Shown piece by piece: positions 53,165-63,180 of a DNA stretch of 64,000 nucleotides (positions are counted from its first letter, which is position 1; every line of letters starts with the position of its first letter). Made by a program: the position numbers and the translations under genes. A model generated the notes under the pieces. It saw nothing but the letters and a program-made list of their open reading frames with translations, did not search any database and was not told the origin of the DNA. The stretch is from Paraburkholderia sp. UYCP14C. Its GTDB lineage: Bacteria > Pseudomonadota > Gammaproteobacteria > Burkholderiales > Burkholderiaceae. The stretch lies in NCBI RefSeq assembly GCF_004197395.1, contig NZ_SELS01000005.1, positions 218,228-282,227 of the forward strand, written 5' to 3'.

Positions 53165-55588
53165 TTATTTGGTAATGGTGCCCGCAAGAGTCAGACTGCG
53201 CGACGAGTTCCCGACGTACACCGAGTAGGAACCGGTCGGAGTCGTCCACTGCTGCGAGTCCTTATTCCAGGTGCTGAGCGGATGATTCGGCGCGGCAGGA
53301 TCGATCGTGATCGACACCGTCTGCGTTGCGCCTGCATTCAGACTCACCTTCTGGAATCCCACCAGACGCTTGGGCGGCTCTGCCGCCGAGGTCGGCAGCG
53401 CGATGTACACCTGCGGTACTTCGGCGCCCGCCACGGAACCCGTGTTTTTCACGACCGCGCTAACCGTGTAAGTGCCGTTTGCTCCGGTACTGACGGTCGG
53501 GTTGGTAATCGTGAAGGTCGTGTACGAAAGTCCATAACCGAACGGGAATGCCGGCGTTTTACCCATTGCGTCATACCAGCGGTAGCCGACGTTCAGCGCT
53601 TCGGAGTAGGTCACCGTCGCGCTTCCGTTGATCGACACGCCCGGGTACTGGTAAGGCGTAATCGAGTCCATGAAGCCCTGGCCGACCTGCGGGAACGTCA
53701 CAGGCAGTTTGCCCGACGGATTCGCCACGCCCCACAGCAGATCCGCCACGATGTGCCCATCTTCCTCTCCGGGGAACCAGGTCTCGAGAATCGCGCTCGC
53801 GGCGGATGTCCCGCCCGTGAGGATCGAAGGATCGAGCGCTTCGGCGGCACTGTCCTTCAGAACGAGCACGGTGTTGCTGTTTGCCGCGACGATGGTTTGC
53901 AGCAACGCAAGCGTGTTGCTGTTTTTAGCGGTACTCGAGGTCGTGAGGGAACTCGACTTCGGCGAATACCAGTCGAGCGTGTTGAGGTATTTGCCGGTGT
54001 CGAGCGTCAGGCCCGTCGAGTCCGTAAAGGTCGCCTGGTCGGCACCTTCTTCCGACATGGAGCCGGCCATGAAGATCACGGCGTCGGCGCCGGTCGCCGC
54101 TGTCTGGACCTCGGAGATCGTTGCGGCCGCGCCGTCGATCGTGCCGGTCGAATTGTTATCGTCGACGAGCGCCAGATGAACCTGAACGCCGGTATTGCCG
54201 AGATTGGCAAGCGTATCCTTGATGCCCTGCACCGGCGTCACGGTGTACAACGCGACGACGTCGGAGCTGCCGCCTCCGGAACCCATTGGGTGACCGACGG
54301 AGCTGCCGCCAGCAACAGCTTGCTGCGCATAGACCTGGGTCGTCTTGCCGACCACGAGGACGTTTCGAACCGTCTTCTTCAGCGGCAAGGTGCCGTTGTT
54401 CTGCAGCAGCACGGCCGACTGCTCGCCAATCTGCTTCGCAACCGTACCGCCGGCCGTTGCGTTGATGGCGGTCTGAGCAATGGGCCGATCGAAGATACCC
54501 GCGCGGAACATCTGCGTATATCGGCGCAGCAGTGCGTTGTCGATATCCGAGGTCTGAATCTGCCCCGCTGCCAAGGCCGCATTCAGATTTGCCGGCGACC
54601 AGTTCTGCGGCAGCGGCATCTCGTTGTCCATGCCTGCCAGCATCGTCGGCGCGGTGCTATGCGCCGCAAAGAAGTCCGACTGCACGTAGCCCTTGAAGCC
54701 CCATTGTCCGCGCAGGACATCGGACAGGATGTGCTTCTGCTCGCACATCGAAAAGCCGTTCACCGAGTTGTACGAACACATCACGGCGCCGACGTTGCCT
54801 GCCTTCACCGCCATCTCGAACGGCAGCATATAGAGTTCGTGCAACGTTTGATCGTCCACGCTCTCCTGAATCGTCATCCGATTCGTTTCCTGTTCATTCG
54901 CCACCAGGTGCTTGGCCATCGCGATCATGCCGTGGGCTTGCACGGCCTGGATTTCAGCGACACCCATCGTGCCGGTGAGATAGGGGTCTTCGCCCATGTA
55001 CTCGAAGTTGCGTCCGCCCACCGGCAATCTTGCGAGGTTCATGCCCGGCGCTTCGAACACGTGCAGAGCGAGATTGTTTCCTTCGACACCGACCACGTTG
55101 CCGAACTGGGTTGCCACGGAAGGATCGAACGAGGCTGCCATCGCGATGGCTGAGGGCAGCGCAGTCGCCTTGGCGGAACTGGAATCCGTATAGGCGGCAA
55201 AGCCCGATACGGACGGAGAAACGCAGTCGTTCTGGCCGATACCCACCGGCCCATTGGTGATCCGCAGTGTCGGAATAGCGTACTTCGACAGGCCGAGAAT
55301 GTGCCGCGCACCGTAGCACTGCGGCAACTCGGGCAGGATGCCGGGATTTGAACCGGCCAATTGCTCTTCCTTATCGGCAAGCGCCATCGCAGGGACAAGC
55401 AATGCCGCGCGTGCTTCGGCAGACAGTGACGTGTTCATCCATGGCATCGCGGATGCCGAGGAGGTCGGAGTTGAAGCCGGCGTCGAAGCCGCCGTTGTGC
55501 TCGGACTATCACTGCCACCGCACGCCGCCAGAATGAATACGAAACTTGCGGCAGCGGCGGTTCTCCTCTGAGTGAATTTCACAGACAT
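53165..55588 (-). CDS. Glycoside hydrolase family 3 beta-glycosidase, lipoprotein
   Basis: An 807-residue lipoprotein: SFVFILAACGG gives the lipobox cysteine at about residue 22. After a Ser/Thr/Pro-rich linker comes the GH3 TIM-barrel, with KHLVANEQETNR (substrate-binding Lys-His) and the nucleophile Asp in GFKGYVQSDFFAAHS; then the alpha/beta sandwich domain with acid/base region and a C-terminal fibronectin-III-like domain (VSAVVKNTGSVAGAEVPQVYI). It should hydrolyse plant-derived beta-glucosides or xylosides at the cell envelope. GAGG precedes the ATG. A pair of inverted operator-like sites lies 200-275 bp upstream. Confidence 0.9.
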   Translation of the reverse strand: MSVKFTQRRTAAAASFVFILAACGGSDSPSTTAASTPASTPTSSASAMPWMNTSLSAEARAALLVPAMALADKEEQLAGSNPGILPELPQCYGARHILGLSKYAIPTLRITNGPVGIGQNDCVSPSVSGFAAYTDSSSAKATALPSAIAMAASFDPSVATQFGNVVGVEGNNLALHVFEAPGMNLARLPVGGRNFEYMGEDPYLTGTMGVAEIQAVQAHGMIAMAKHLVANEQETNRMTIQESVDDQTLHELYMLPFEMAVKAGNVGAVMCSYNSVNGFSMCEQKHILSDVLRGQWGFKGYVQSDFFAAHSTAPTMLAGMDNEMPLPQNWSPANLNAALAAGQIQTSDIDNALLRRYTQMFRAGIFDRPIAQTAINATAGGTVAKQIGEQSAVLLQNNGTLPLKKTVRNVLVVGKTTQVYAQQAVAGGSSVGHPMGSGGGSSDVVALYTVTPVQGIKDTLANLGNTGVQVHLALVDDNNSTGTIDGAAATISEVQTAATGADAVIFMAGSMSEEGADQATFTDSTGLTLDTGKYLNTLDWYSPKSSSLTTSSTAKNSNTLALLQTIVAANSNTVLVLKDSAAEALDPSILTGGTSAASAILETWFPGEEDGHIVADLLWGVANPSGKLPVTFPQVGQGFMDSITPYQYPGVSINGSATVTYSEALNVGYRWYDAMGKTPAFPFGYGLSYTTFTITNPTVSTGANGTYTVSAVVKNTGSVAGAEVPQVYIALPTSAAEPPKRLVGFQKVSLNAGATQTVSITIDPAAPNHPLSTWNKDSQQWTTPTGSYSVYVGNSSRSLTLAGTITK

Positions 55589-55790
55589 GTCTTTCCTCAA
55601 TTGTTATATGCACAAACGCGAGCCGCGGATCGGTCGTTTTAATGTGAAGGACTGCGATTCAACCTGGTGCCAATGTTCCGGCTGCTGCTTTCCAGCCCTG
55701 ATCCAAAGAGACATGCGGGCCTGACTGGAAGCTTGCCGTTCCCGACGGTCACGGTCTGCTTTCCAGTGAAGCCATCGTAATGTTTAAATT

Positions 55791-55863
55791 GTCATCAGAC
55801 GACTAGGGTTTACGTCATGCCAATAAAAACAAAGACTTATGATTAAGCACGGACGTCTGATGA
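55791..55863. promoter_or_regulatory. Pair of inverted operator-like sites upstream of the GH3 gene
   Basis: TCATCAGACG (55792-55801) and its exact reverse complement CGTCTGATGA (55854-55863), 52 bp apart. The same core appears near the FCD-type GntR gene (58991-59003 and 59133-59149). Two facing sites invite looping or cooperative binding. No other function is evident for this 500-bp gap apart from the terminator at its right end. Confidence 0.45.
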
Positions 55864-56023
55864 GTGTTTATCAAATTGACGAAACAAGTGGTGAAGCAAG
55901 GCGTGGCGGGCTTTCCAGAGGGCTCGGATAGGCGCAAGCGGCGAGTGTGAGCATTAAGTGGCGGCAAGAAGGCCGTCGACATCCGCGGCGTCGTTATCTT
56001 GCAGCGCGCAATGCAAAGGACAA

Positions 56024-56071
56024 CAAAAAAAGCCTGGCGGGCTGCACCGTTCGTGCAGCCCGCCAGGCTTT
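56024..56071 (-). terminator. Terminator of gudD
   Basis: Nineteen-bp stem (56029-56047 with 56053-56071; the core is GCCTGGCGGGCTGCAC) with a five-base loop, followed on the minus strand by a T-run (56024-56030). It lies 20 bp after the gudD stop codon. Confidence 0.9.
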
Positions 56072-56090
56072 TGATTGAGTTAAAGCGTTC

Positions 56091-57440
56091 TTAACGCACG
56101 AGACACGGACGCTTGTTGTCGAACTTCCAGTTCGGAATCAGATATTGCATGGCAACGCCGTCATCGCGCGCGCCGAGGCCGTGCTGCTGATACAGCGCAT
56201 GTGCCTTCTCGAGCGCGTCCATATCGAGCTCGATGCCGAGGCCCGGCTTCTGCGGCACCTTGACCTTGCCGCCGACGATCTGCAGCGGATCTTGCGTCAG
56301 AAACTGTCCGTCCTGCCAGATCCAGTGCGTATCGATCGCGGTGATCTTGCCCGGCGCCGCGGCCGCGACGTGCGTGAACATCGCTAGCGAAACGTCGAAG
56401 TGGTTGTTCGAATGCGAGCCCCACGTGAGGCCCCAGTCGTTGCACATCTGCGCGACGCGCACCGAGCCCTGCATGGTCCAGAAGTGCGGATCGGCGAGCG
56501 GAATGTCGACCGATTGCAACTGGATGGCGTGACCCATCTGACGCCAGTCTGTCGCGATCATGTTGGTCGCCGTCGGCAGACCGGTCGCGCGGCGGAACTC
56601 GGCCATCACTTCGCGGCCCGAATAGCCGTTCTCCGCGCCGCACGGATCTTCCGCGTACGCGAGCACGTCGTGCTTGTCACGGCACAGGCGCACCGCTTCC
56701 GCGAGCGACCACGCGCCGTTCGGGTCGAGTGTCACGCGTGCTTCGGGGAAGCGCTCGGCCAGTGCCGTGACCGCTTCGATCTCGGCGTCGCCCGGCAGCA
56801 CGCCGCCCTTCAGCTTGAAGTCGTTGAAGCCGTAGCGCGCCTGTGCCGCTTCGGCCAGACGAACGACCGTTTCCGGCGTCAAGGCGACTTCCGTGCGCAC
56901 GCGCTCCCAGTCGTCACGTGCACCGGCGTTGTTCGCGTACGGCAGATCGGTCTTGTTGCGATCGCCGATATAGAACAGGTAGCCGAGCATTTCCACTTCG
57001 TCGCGCTGCTGCCCTTCGCCGAGCAGTGCGGCGACAGGCACGCCGAGATGCTGGCCGAGCAGGTCGAGCAGCGCGGCTTCGAGCGCGGTCACCGCGTGAA
57101 TCGTGGTGCGCAGGTCGAAGGTCTGCAAGCCGCGGCCGCCCGCGTCGCGATCGGCGAACTGCGTGCGCACGCGGTTCAATATCGCCTGCAGATTGCCGAT
57201 CGACTGACCGACCACGAACGGCCGCGCGTCGTCGATCGTCTTGCGGATGTTCTCACCGCCCGGCACTTCACCGACGCCGGTATGGCCCGCGCTATCGCGC
57301 AGGATCACGATGTTGCGGGTGAAGAACGGACCATGCGCGCCGCTCAGATTCATCAGCATGCTGTCGCGGCCGGCGACGGGCACGACGCGCAGTTCGGTGA
57401 CGATCGGCGTGGCGTTCGATTCGGTAGGTTTCGTGGACAT
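56091..57440 (-). CDS. gudD: Glucarate dehydratase
   Basis: Enolase-superfamily enzyme that dehydrates D-glucarate to 5-keto-4-deoxyglucarate. The 449-residue protein has the catalytic KxK motif (NDFKLKGG), metal ligands in [34 protein letters not shown] and the catalytic His in [27 protein letters not shown] at the start is the specificity loop typical of GudD. The MFS transporter gene lies upstream on the same strand and the FCD-type regulator is divergent from it, so the set forms a glucarate utilisation locus. Aldolase and semialdehyde steps must be encoded elsewhere. Confidence 0.95.
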   Translation of the reverse strand: MSTKPTESNATPIVTELRVVPVAGRDSMLMNLSGAHGPFFTRNIVILRDSAGHTGVGEVPGGENIRKTIDDARPFVVGQSIGNLQAILNRVRTQFADRDAGGRGLQTFDLRTTIHAVTALEAALLDLLGQHLGVPVAALLGEGQQRDEVEMLGYLFYIGDRNKTDLPYANNAGARDDWERVRTEVALTPETVVRLAEAAQARYGFNDFKLKGGVLPGDAEIEAVTALAERFPEARVTLDPNGAWSLAEAVRLCRDKHDVLAYAEDPCGAENGYSGREVMAEFRRATGLPTATNMIATDWRQMGHAIQLQSVDIPLADPHFWTMQGSVRVAQMCNDWGLTWGSHSNNHFDVSLAMFTHVAAAAPGKITAIDTHWIWQDGQFLTQDPLQIVGGKVKVPQKPGLGIELDMDALEKAHALYQQHGLGARDDGVAMQYLIPNWKFDNKRPCLVR

Positions 57441-57570
57441 GGGAAAAGCACCTATTTGATGAAGTAAGCCGGCCGGCGGAAGCCGCCGCGCGCTGCGTGC
57501 GCGTTCGACCGGACCGGATGAAGACTCGAATACAGAAACGATGACGGCCGCATGCGTGCCGTCAGTGTAG

Positions 57571-58902
57571 TCAATGGGCGTTGCCGCGCAACGATTCGGG
57601 CAACGGCTCGCGATTGCCGGGCTTGTTACGCGTCAGGAAGCCGGCCGCCGCCGCGAGCAGCGACGCGACGCCGAGACCGTACAGGCCGCCCGTGATCGAG
57701 CCCGTGTGCTGCTGCAGATAGCCGAAGGTGGCCGGCGCGAAGAAGCCGCCGAGGTTGCCGAGCGAATTGATCAGCGCGAGCACGCCGGCGGCGACGCGCG
57801 CATCGAGGTAGCCCTGCGGGATCGGCCAGAACAGCGACGAGGCCGCCTTGAAGCCGATCGCCGAGAAGCAGATCGCGACGAACGAGAACACCGGGTTGCC
57901 CGACGTCGACGCGAACAGGCCGATCGCCGCGATGACGAGCGCGACCGCGAGCCAGCCCTGTTGATGACGCCATTTCGCCGACACGACCGCGAAGCCGTAC
58001 ATCGCGACCATCGCGATCAGCCACGGAATCGCGTTGAACATGCCGACCTGGAAGTCGGACAGGCCGCCCATCTTGCGAATGATCGTGGGCAGCCAGAACG
58101 TGGCCGCGTAGATCGTCAGCTGGATCGCGAAGTACAGGAAGCAGAACAGTGCGATCTGCGGGTCCTTCAGCAGCTTCATTGTCGGCAGATGCGCGCCGCC
58201 CTGCGCTTCGCGCGCAGCCTGTTCGGCCGCGATCGATTGTTCGAGCACGCGCTGCTCTTCGGTGGTGAGCCAGTGCGCGTCGCGGATGTGCGACTTCAAC
58301 ATCATCCAGCTGACCACGCACAGCACGATCGAAAACGCGCCTTCGATCAGGAACATCCACTGCCAGCCCTGCAGGCCGAGGCCGCGAATCGACAGCAGCG
58401 AACCGGTGATCGGACCGGACAGCACCGATGCGAGCGCCGAGCCGGACAGAAAGATCGCCATCGCCTTGCCGCGTTCTTTTTGCGGCAGCCACTGTGTGAA
58501 GTAAAAGACAACGCCGGGAAAGAAGCCCGCCTCGGCGACACCGAGCAGGAAGCGCAGCACATAAAACGACGTGTCGTTCCACACGAACGCCATCGCGCCC
58601 GCCACCAGCCCCCAGGTGCCCATGATGCGCGTGAGCCACGCGCGGGCACCGAACTTCTGCATCAGCACGTTCGACGGCACTTCGAACAGCGCGTAGCCGA
58701 TAAAGAACAGTCCGCTGCCGAGTCCATACGCGGCCGCGCCGATGCCGAGATCGGTCTTCATGTGCGCGTTGACGAAGCCGATGTTCACGCGGTCGATATA
58801 GTTCGCGATGAACATGATCAGGAACAGCGGCAAAACGTTGCGCTTCACCTTCGCGACCGCCGATTCCAGCGGGTCCAGTGCACTAGTCAGAACTGATGTC
58901 AA
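57571..58902 (-). CDS. MFS transporter of the sugar-acid (GudP-like) anion:cation symporter family
   Basis: A 443-residue symporter with twelve hydrophobic helices. The family signature [46 protein letters not shown], and [20 protein letters not shown] are visible. Nearest known functions are glucarate, galactarate and tartrate uptake. The start is TTG at 58902 with AGGGGAG eight bases upstream; the longer frame has no such signal. With gudD 130 bp downstream the substrate is most likely glucarate or galactarate. The operator-like site at 58991 lies about 90 bp upstream. Confidence 0.9.
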   Translation of the reverse strand: MTSVLTSALDPLESAVAKVKRNVLPLFLIMFIANYIDRVNIGFVNAHMKTDLGIGAAAYGLGSGLFFIGYALFEVPSNVLMQKFGARAWLTRIMGTWGLVAGAMAFVWNDTSFYVLRFLLGVAEAGFFPGVVFYFTQWLPQKERGKAMAIFLSGSALASVLSGPITGSLLSIRGLGLQGWQWMFLIEGAFSIVLCVVSWMMLKSHIRDAHWLTTEEQRVLEQSIAAEQAAREAQGGAHLPTMKLLKDPQIALFCFLYFAIQLTIYAATFWLPTIIRKMGGLSDFQVGMFNAIPWLIAMVAMYGFAVVSAKWRHQQGWLAVALVIAAIGLFASTSGNPVFSFVAICFSAIGFKAASSLFWPIPQGYLDARVAAGVLALINSLGNLGGFFAPATFGYLQQHTGSITGGLYGLGVASLLAAAAGFLTRNKPGNREPLPESLRGNAH

Positions 58903-58990
58903 GATTTGTCTCCCCTGTCGGCCGGGCGGCCGGGTTGGAACGCAGCGCGGCGCATCCGGTGGGTGCCGGATCGTGAAGTACGCCTGATAC

Positions 58991-59149
58991 GTTGTCTGAC
59001 GACAGTCTACCGCGTTATTTTGGTCAAATCCAGTTGGGTGTTTACCCTTTGACCCCCGGTTGACGCCCATGAAATAACGGAAGTTTCACGATTTCCGAAC
59101 CTTGCCGACCAAGCCGGGGCACCACTCAAACTAAGACGTCCGATGTCTT
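58991..59149. promoter_or_regulatory. Operator-like sites in the divergent transporter/regulator region
   Basis: GTTGTCTGACGAC (58991-59003) contains TTGTCTGACGA, a full match to the GntR/FadR consensus TNGTNNNACNA, and on the other strand reads GTCGTCAGACAAC. AAGACGTCCGATGTCTT (59133-59149) is a near-perfect palindrome whose other strand contains ATCGGACGTC, one base from ATCAGACGTC at the GH3 site. The rest of the 418-bp gap shows nothing definite. Confidence 0.5.
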
Positions 59150-59320
59150 AAATTGGCAAGCTGCCGGCAGCAGCCCATCCGTTTGGGCGAATGTCCGCCT
59201 CGACCCCGGTCCGCGGCGCGTCCACGGGCAAAAAATAGCCCGCGCCGATGCCGCCGAACGCGGCGGAATCGAGTACAGTCCTGTGCGATACTTTGCAGGA
59301 CCAGTCAACCAGCCACAAAA

Positions 59321-60031
59321 ATGAGCAGCCTAACTGAAAAGGTGGTGGCCACCCTTTCCGATGAAATTCGCCGCGGCGCGCTGAGGCCAGGCGACCGCAT
59401 CCCCACCGAAGTCGCGATGATGAAGCAGTTGTCCGTGAGCCGCTCCGTGGTTCGCGAGGCGATTTCGCGTCTGCAGGCGGCGAGGATCGTCGAGACCCGC
59501 CACGGCATCGGCACCTTCGTGCTCGCGCCCGCCGCAGAAAAACCGATGCAGCTTCCCGCCGCCGATCTCACCAGCATGCTCGACGTGATGGCGATCATCG
59601 AGTTTCGGATCGACGTCGAAGCGGCCGCGGCCGCGCTCGCGGCATCGCGGCGCACCGAGCAGAACCTGAAGCAGATTCGCATCGCGCTCGATCGCTTCGA
59701 GTCGGAACTGGAGCGCGGCAGCACCGACACGCTCGCACACGACATCGAGTTCCATCTGCAGATCGCGCGCGCGAGCGGCAACCGCTATTTCTTCGACGTG
59801 CTGAGCCAGCTCGGCCGCTCGGTCAGCCCACGCACGCGGCTGGGTTCAGCCGAGATCGCGGAGCTCGACCATATCGAGGTGTTGCGCAGCGTGCTCGGCG
59901 AGCATCTGATGATCTATCGCGCCATCGAACGTCAGGACGCCGACGACGCGCGCGCCGCAATGCGCATGCATCTGAGCAACAGCCGCGAGCGACTGCGCCG
60001 CGCGCATGAATTGACGAAAGTAGGCGTGTGA
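59321..60031 (+). CDS. FCD-type GntR regulator of the glucarate locus
   Basis: A 236-residue FadR-subfamily regulator: winged helix (RRGALRPGDRIPTEVAMMKQLSVSRSVVREAISRLQAARI in part) and FCD domain with metal-site residues in EFRIDVEAAAAAL, DIEFHLQIARASGN and LGEHLMIYRAIE. It is divergent from the MFS/gudD pair and probably represses it in the absence of a sugar-acid intermediate. ATG 59321 (MSSLTEKVV) was chosen; the ribosome binding site is weak (GCAGGA, too far). Confidence 0.9.
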   Translation: MSSLTEKVVATLSDEIRRGALRPGDRIPTEVAMMKQLSVSRSVVREAISRLQAARIVETRHGIGTFVLAPAAEKPMQLPAADLTSMLDVMAIIEFRIDVEAAAAALAASRRTEQNLKQIRIALDRFESELERGSTDTLAHDIEFHLQIARASGNRYFFDVLSQLGRSVSPRTRLGSAEIAELDHIEVLRSVLGEHLMIYRAIERQDADDARAAMRMHLSNSRERLRRAHELTKVGV

Positions 60032-60086
60032 TCGCACGCGGGGCGGAGCGGCCGCCCCGCAACCCGACAAGCCACCAGCGATACCC

Positions 60087-60392
60087 TCACTGCCCCACGT
60101 CGAGGTCCATCAACGCCGAGCTCAGCGATTTGCCATGCGCATCGAGCGCGAGCGAACGCGTAACACCGCCGCCGAGCGCATCGCCGAGCACGAAGTTGAA
60201 TGCGGCGATGCCCGGCAACTCATGACGCACCACGTCACCGCGCACCACGTCGCGCAGATGCGCCTTGACGCGCTCGGGCGTCAGCACATCGCGCAGTCGC
60301 TCGTAATGGCGTGCGTCGTAGCAGATCACCGAGATATTGAGCGTATTGCCCTTGTCGCCGGTGCGCGAATGAGCCAGTTCACGTAGTTTCAT
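60087..60392 (-). CDS. AtuA-related small protein
   Basis: A 101-residue protein, MKLRELAHSRTGDKGNTLNIS to LMDLDVGQ, corresponding to the small domain that in some proteins is fused to the C-terminus of the AtuA (DUF1446) family. Here it is a separate gene one base after the larger AtuA-like gene, so the two products probably form a complex. Conserved stretch LPGIAAFNFVLGDALGGGVTRSLALDAHGKSL. Reaction unknown. Confidence 0.8.
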   Translation of the reverse strand: MKLRELAHSRTGDKGNTLNISVICYDARHYERLRDVLTPERVKAHLRDVVRGDVVRHELPGIAAFNFVLGDALGGGVTRSLALDAHGKSLSSALMDLDVGQ

Positions 60393-60393
60393 C

Positions 60394-61752
60394 TCAAGCC
60401 TCCACCAGCGAGAAAGCCGGCATCGCATGCTCGCGCGGCAGCAGCACCGATTGCACCGCGACCACCTCGCGTGCCGCCTTCGTCACGCCGCCTCCGCCCG
60501 CCGGTCCGTTCGTGTACAGCGTCTCGACCTCGTTGCCGATGCGCACCGCCTCCGCGAGCGACGCCGTGCGCCCCGCCACGCGCGCGCGCACTTCGTACGG
60601 CTCGCCATGACCGGCCGCCACCGTATCGCCATGCAGCGCGTTCACCCCGATCAGATCGACGCGCAGCTCGCGCGTCTGTACGCCGGTAAGCGCGAGGCGT
60701 TCGCGCACGATCTCGAGCGCGAGCCGTGCCCGCGCGAGCGCGCCGGGTCCGCCGTACGAAATCTGCCCTTCGCCGATATAGCCATCGAAATACGCTACCG
60801 ACACTTTGAGCGTCGCGGTGCGCTCCGTGCCGTTACCGCCGGTCACACGCACGCGGTCCGGCGCTTCCTGCTCGACGCGCACCTGCGAGAAATCAGCGAC
60901 CACGTCGGGCTGCAGATAACGACGTGGATCGTGGATCTCATACAGCAACTGCTCCTTGCAGGTCGCCTCGGTCACGAGCCCGCCACTTTGCGCGAGCTTC
61001 GTGATCACCACCGAACCGTCCCGTGCCACTTCGGCGATCGGAAAGCCGAGCCGCGCGAGATTCGGCACGTCCTTGAAACCGGGGTCCGCGAAATAGCCGC
61101 CGGTGATCTGCCCTGCGCATTCGAGCAAATGGCCGATCACCGTCGCCTGGCCGAGCATCGGCCAGGCGTCCATGCGCCAGCCGAATTCGTGGATCAACGG
61201 CGCGACGAACAGCGACGGATCGGCGACGCGCCCGGTCAGCACGACCTGCGCGCCGGCCGCGAGCGCCTCGACGATGCCGCTCGCGCCGAGATACGCATTG
61301 GCCGAAATCAGCCGGTCCTCGTACGCGGCCACCGCCTCGCCCGATTCGACGAAATGGAAGTCGCCCGCGCGCACGACGTCGAGCACGTCGTCGCCGGTGA
61401 CCGCGGCAATCTTCAGACCGCCGAGGCCTAGCTCGTGCGCGATCTGCGCAGTCCTGCGCGCCGCCGCGAGCGGATTGGCCGCGCCCATGTTCGACACGAT
61501 ACGCACGCCGTTGCGCGCCGCGGCGGGCAGCACCGCGCGCATGCGCGCTTCGAGCAGCGGGTCGTAGCCAAGCTCCGGGTCTTTACTGCGCGCCTGCTGT
61601 GCGATCGCGATCGTGCGTTCGGCGAGGCATTCGAACACGAGATAGTCGAGCTGGCCGTGCTCGGCAAGTTCGAGCGCGGGTTCGATGCGGTCGCCCGAGT
61701 AGCCCGCGCCCGCGCCGATGCGCACGACGCGTTCAGGTTCAGTGGCTGTCAT
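60394..61752 (-). CDS. AtuA-like (DUF1446) protein
   Basis: A 452-residue protein of the acyclic terpene utilisation AtuA family. RIGAGAGYSGDRIEPALELAEHG at the start, SNMGAANPLAAAR, and VLTGRVADPSLFVAPLIHEFGW are hallmarks. In Pseudomonas AtuA belongs to citronellol degradation, but the family is widespread beside transporters of organic acids with other roles. It lies in one operon with CitMHS (25 bp upstream) and the small partner. The weakly conserved ribosome binding site is not decisive; ATG 61752 fits the family start. Confidence 0.85.
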   Translation of the reverse strand: MTATEPERVVRIGAGAGYSGDRIEPALELAEHGQLDYLVFECLAERTIAIAQQARSKDPELGYDPLLEARMRAVLPAAARNGVRIVSNMGAANPLAAARRTAQIAHELGLGGLKIAAVTGDDVLDVVRAGDFHFVESGEAVAAYEDRLISANAYLGASGIVEALAAGAQVVLTGRVADPSLFVAPLIHEFGWRMDAWPMLGQATVIGHLLECAGQITGGYFADPGFKDVPNLARLGFPIAEVARDGSVVITKLAQSGGLVTEATCKEQLLYEIHDPRRYLQPDVVADFSQVRVEQEAPDRVRVTGGNGTERTATLKVSVAYFDGYIGEGQISYGGPGALARARLALEIVRERLALTGVQTRELRVDLIGVNALHGDTVAAGHGEPYEVRARVAGRTASLAEAVRIGNEVETLYTNGPAGGGGVTKAAREVVAVQSVLLPREHAMPAFSLVEA

Positions 61753-61777
61753 GGTGCTTGCGTCCGTTCAATGAAGC

Positions 61778-63082
61778 TCACAGTGGAAAGATCCCGAGCA
61801 CGACGCACGCGATCGTCATCACGACCGACGCGCCGAACAGCAGGGGAAACGTGAATCTTTGGTGATCGGCCAGATCGATACCGCACAGGCCGACCACGAG
61901 GAACGTCGCGGGCGTGAGCGGGCTGACCGGAAAACCGGTGGTCATCTGTCCGAGCAACGCGGCCTGGCCGACGTGTACCGCGGGCACGCCGAGCTGCCCC
62001 GCCACTTCCGCGATCACCGGCAGTACGCCGAAATAAAACGAATCGGGATCGAACAGCATGCTGAGCGGCATCGACAGCAGGCCGAGCACGATCGGAATAT
62101 GGCTCGCCATCGCCGGCGGCACGAAACCGACCGCCGCCTGCGCCATCGCCTTCAGCATGCCGCTGCCCTGCATCACGCCGGTGAATACGCCGGCCGCGAG
62201 CAGGATGCCGGCCATCATCAGCGCGGCGCGCGCATGCGCATCGATCCGTTTGCGCTGCATGTCGACGTTCGGATAGTTGACCATCAACGCGATGCACAGG
62301 CCCACCATGAACATGATCGCCGGTGGGATCTTTTCGCCCATCACGACCATCGTGCCCAGCACGACGAGCGTCAACACGATGTTGAACCAGAAGTTTTGCG
62401 GACGGCGCAGCGCCTGCTCTTCCGGCGTCAGCTCGCGTTGGGGCATCGGCACCGAACCGCTCGCGGCGGTGAGGCCGAGGCGCTTTTCTTCGCGCCGCCC
62501 GAGCCAGTACGCCATCGAGAACACGAACACGAGGCCGATCGCCTGCACCGGTATCAGCGGGTTGAACAGCGCCGAGATCGGCAGATGCAGCGACGCCGAC
62601 GCGCGAATCATCGGCCCGGTCCACGGCAGAAAGTTGATGCCGGCCGCCATCGATACCGCCGCGGCGAGCACGCGCCGGTCCATCTTCAGGCGGTCGTAGA
62701 GCGGCAGCATCGCGGGAATCGTGACGAGGAAGCAGACCGCGCCGGAGCCGTCGAGGTGGATCAGCAGCGCGAGCAGCGTGGTGCCCATCACGATGCGCGT
62801 GGGCCGCGTGCCGACCGCGCGCAGGATGCGCTCGATGATCGGGTCGAGCGTGCCGGCATCGGTGATCGTGCCGAAGTACAGGATCGCGAATACGAACATG
62901 CAGACGACGGGCGCGAGGCTCTTCAGACCGTCGACGACGAACTTGCTCGTCTGCAAGCCGAAGCCGCCGAGCAACGCTGCCGCGAGCGGCACGATGATCA
63001 GCGCGACGAGCGGCGACATGCGTTTCGAGAGGATCGCGCCGAGCAGCACGACGATGGTGGCCAGCCCCAGCAATGGCAGCAT
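61778..63082 (-). CDS. CitMHS-family citrate/tricarboxylate:proton transporter
   Basis: A 434-residue carrier with about twelve hydrophobic helices, opening MLPLLGLATIVVLLGAILSKRMSPLVALI. FVFAILYFGTITDAGTLDPIIERILR and HLDGSGAVCFLVTIPAMLPLY, with MAAGINFLPWTGP, are typical of the CitM/CitH family that takes up metal-citrate or related acids. GGAG lies nine bases before ATG 63082. First gene of a three-gene operon with the AtuA-like pair; divergent from the LysR gene that probably controlled it. Confidence 0.9.
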   Translation of the reverse strand: MLPLLGLATIVVLLGAILSKRMSPLVALIIVPLAAALLGGFGLQTSKFVVDGLKSLAPVVCMFVFAILYFGTITDAGTLDPIIERILRAVGTRPTRIVMGTTLLALLIHLDGSGAVCFLVTIPAMLPLYDRLKMDRRVLAAAVSMAAGINFLPWTGPMIRASASLHLPISALFNPLIPVQAIGLVFVFSMAYWLGRREEKRLGLTAASGSVPMPQRELTPEEQALRRPQNFWFNIVLTLVVLGTMVVMGEKIPPAIMFMVGLCIALMVNYPNVDMQRKRIDAHARAALMMAGILLAAGVFTGVMQGSGMLKAMAQAAVGFVPPAMASHIPIVLGLLSMPLSMLFDPDSFYFGVLPVIAEVAGQLGVPAVHVGQAALLGQMTTGFPVSPLTPATFLVVGLCGIDLADHQRFTFPLLFGASVVMTIACVVLGIFPL

Positions 63083-63180
63083 GAGCTTGTCTCCAGGTTG
63101 TTTTTTAGTGTGATCGAGCGTAAGTTCTGCGCAGCAATAAAACAATTGAAATGAATTGATTGCAGCAATCACAAACGATC

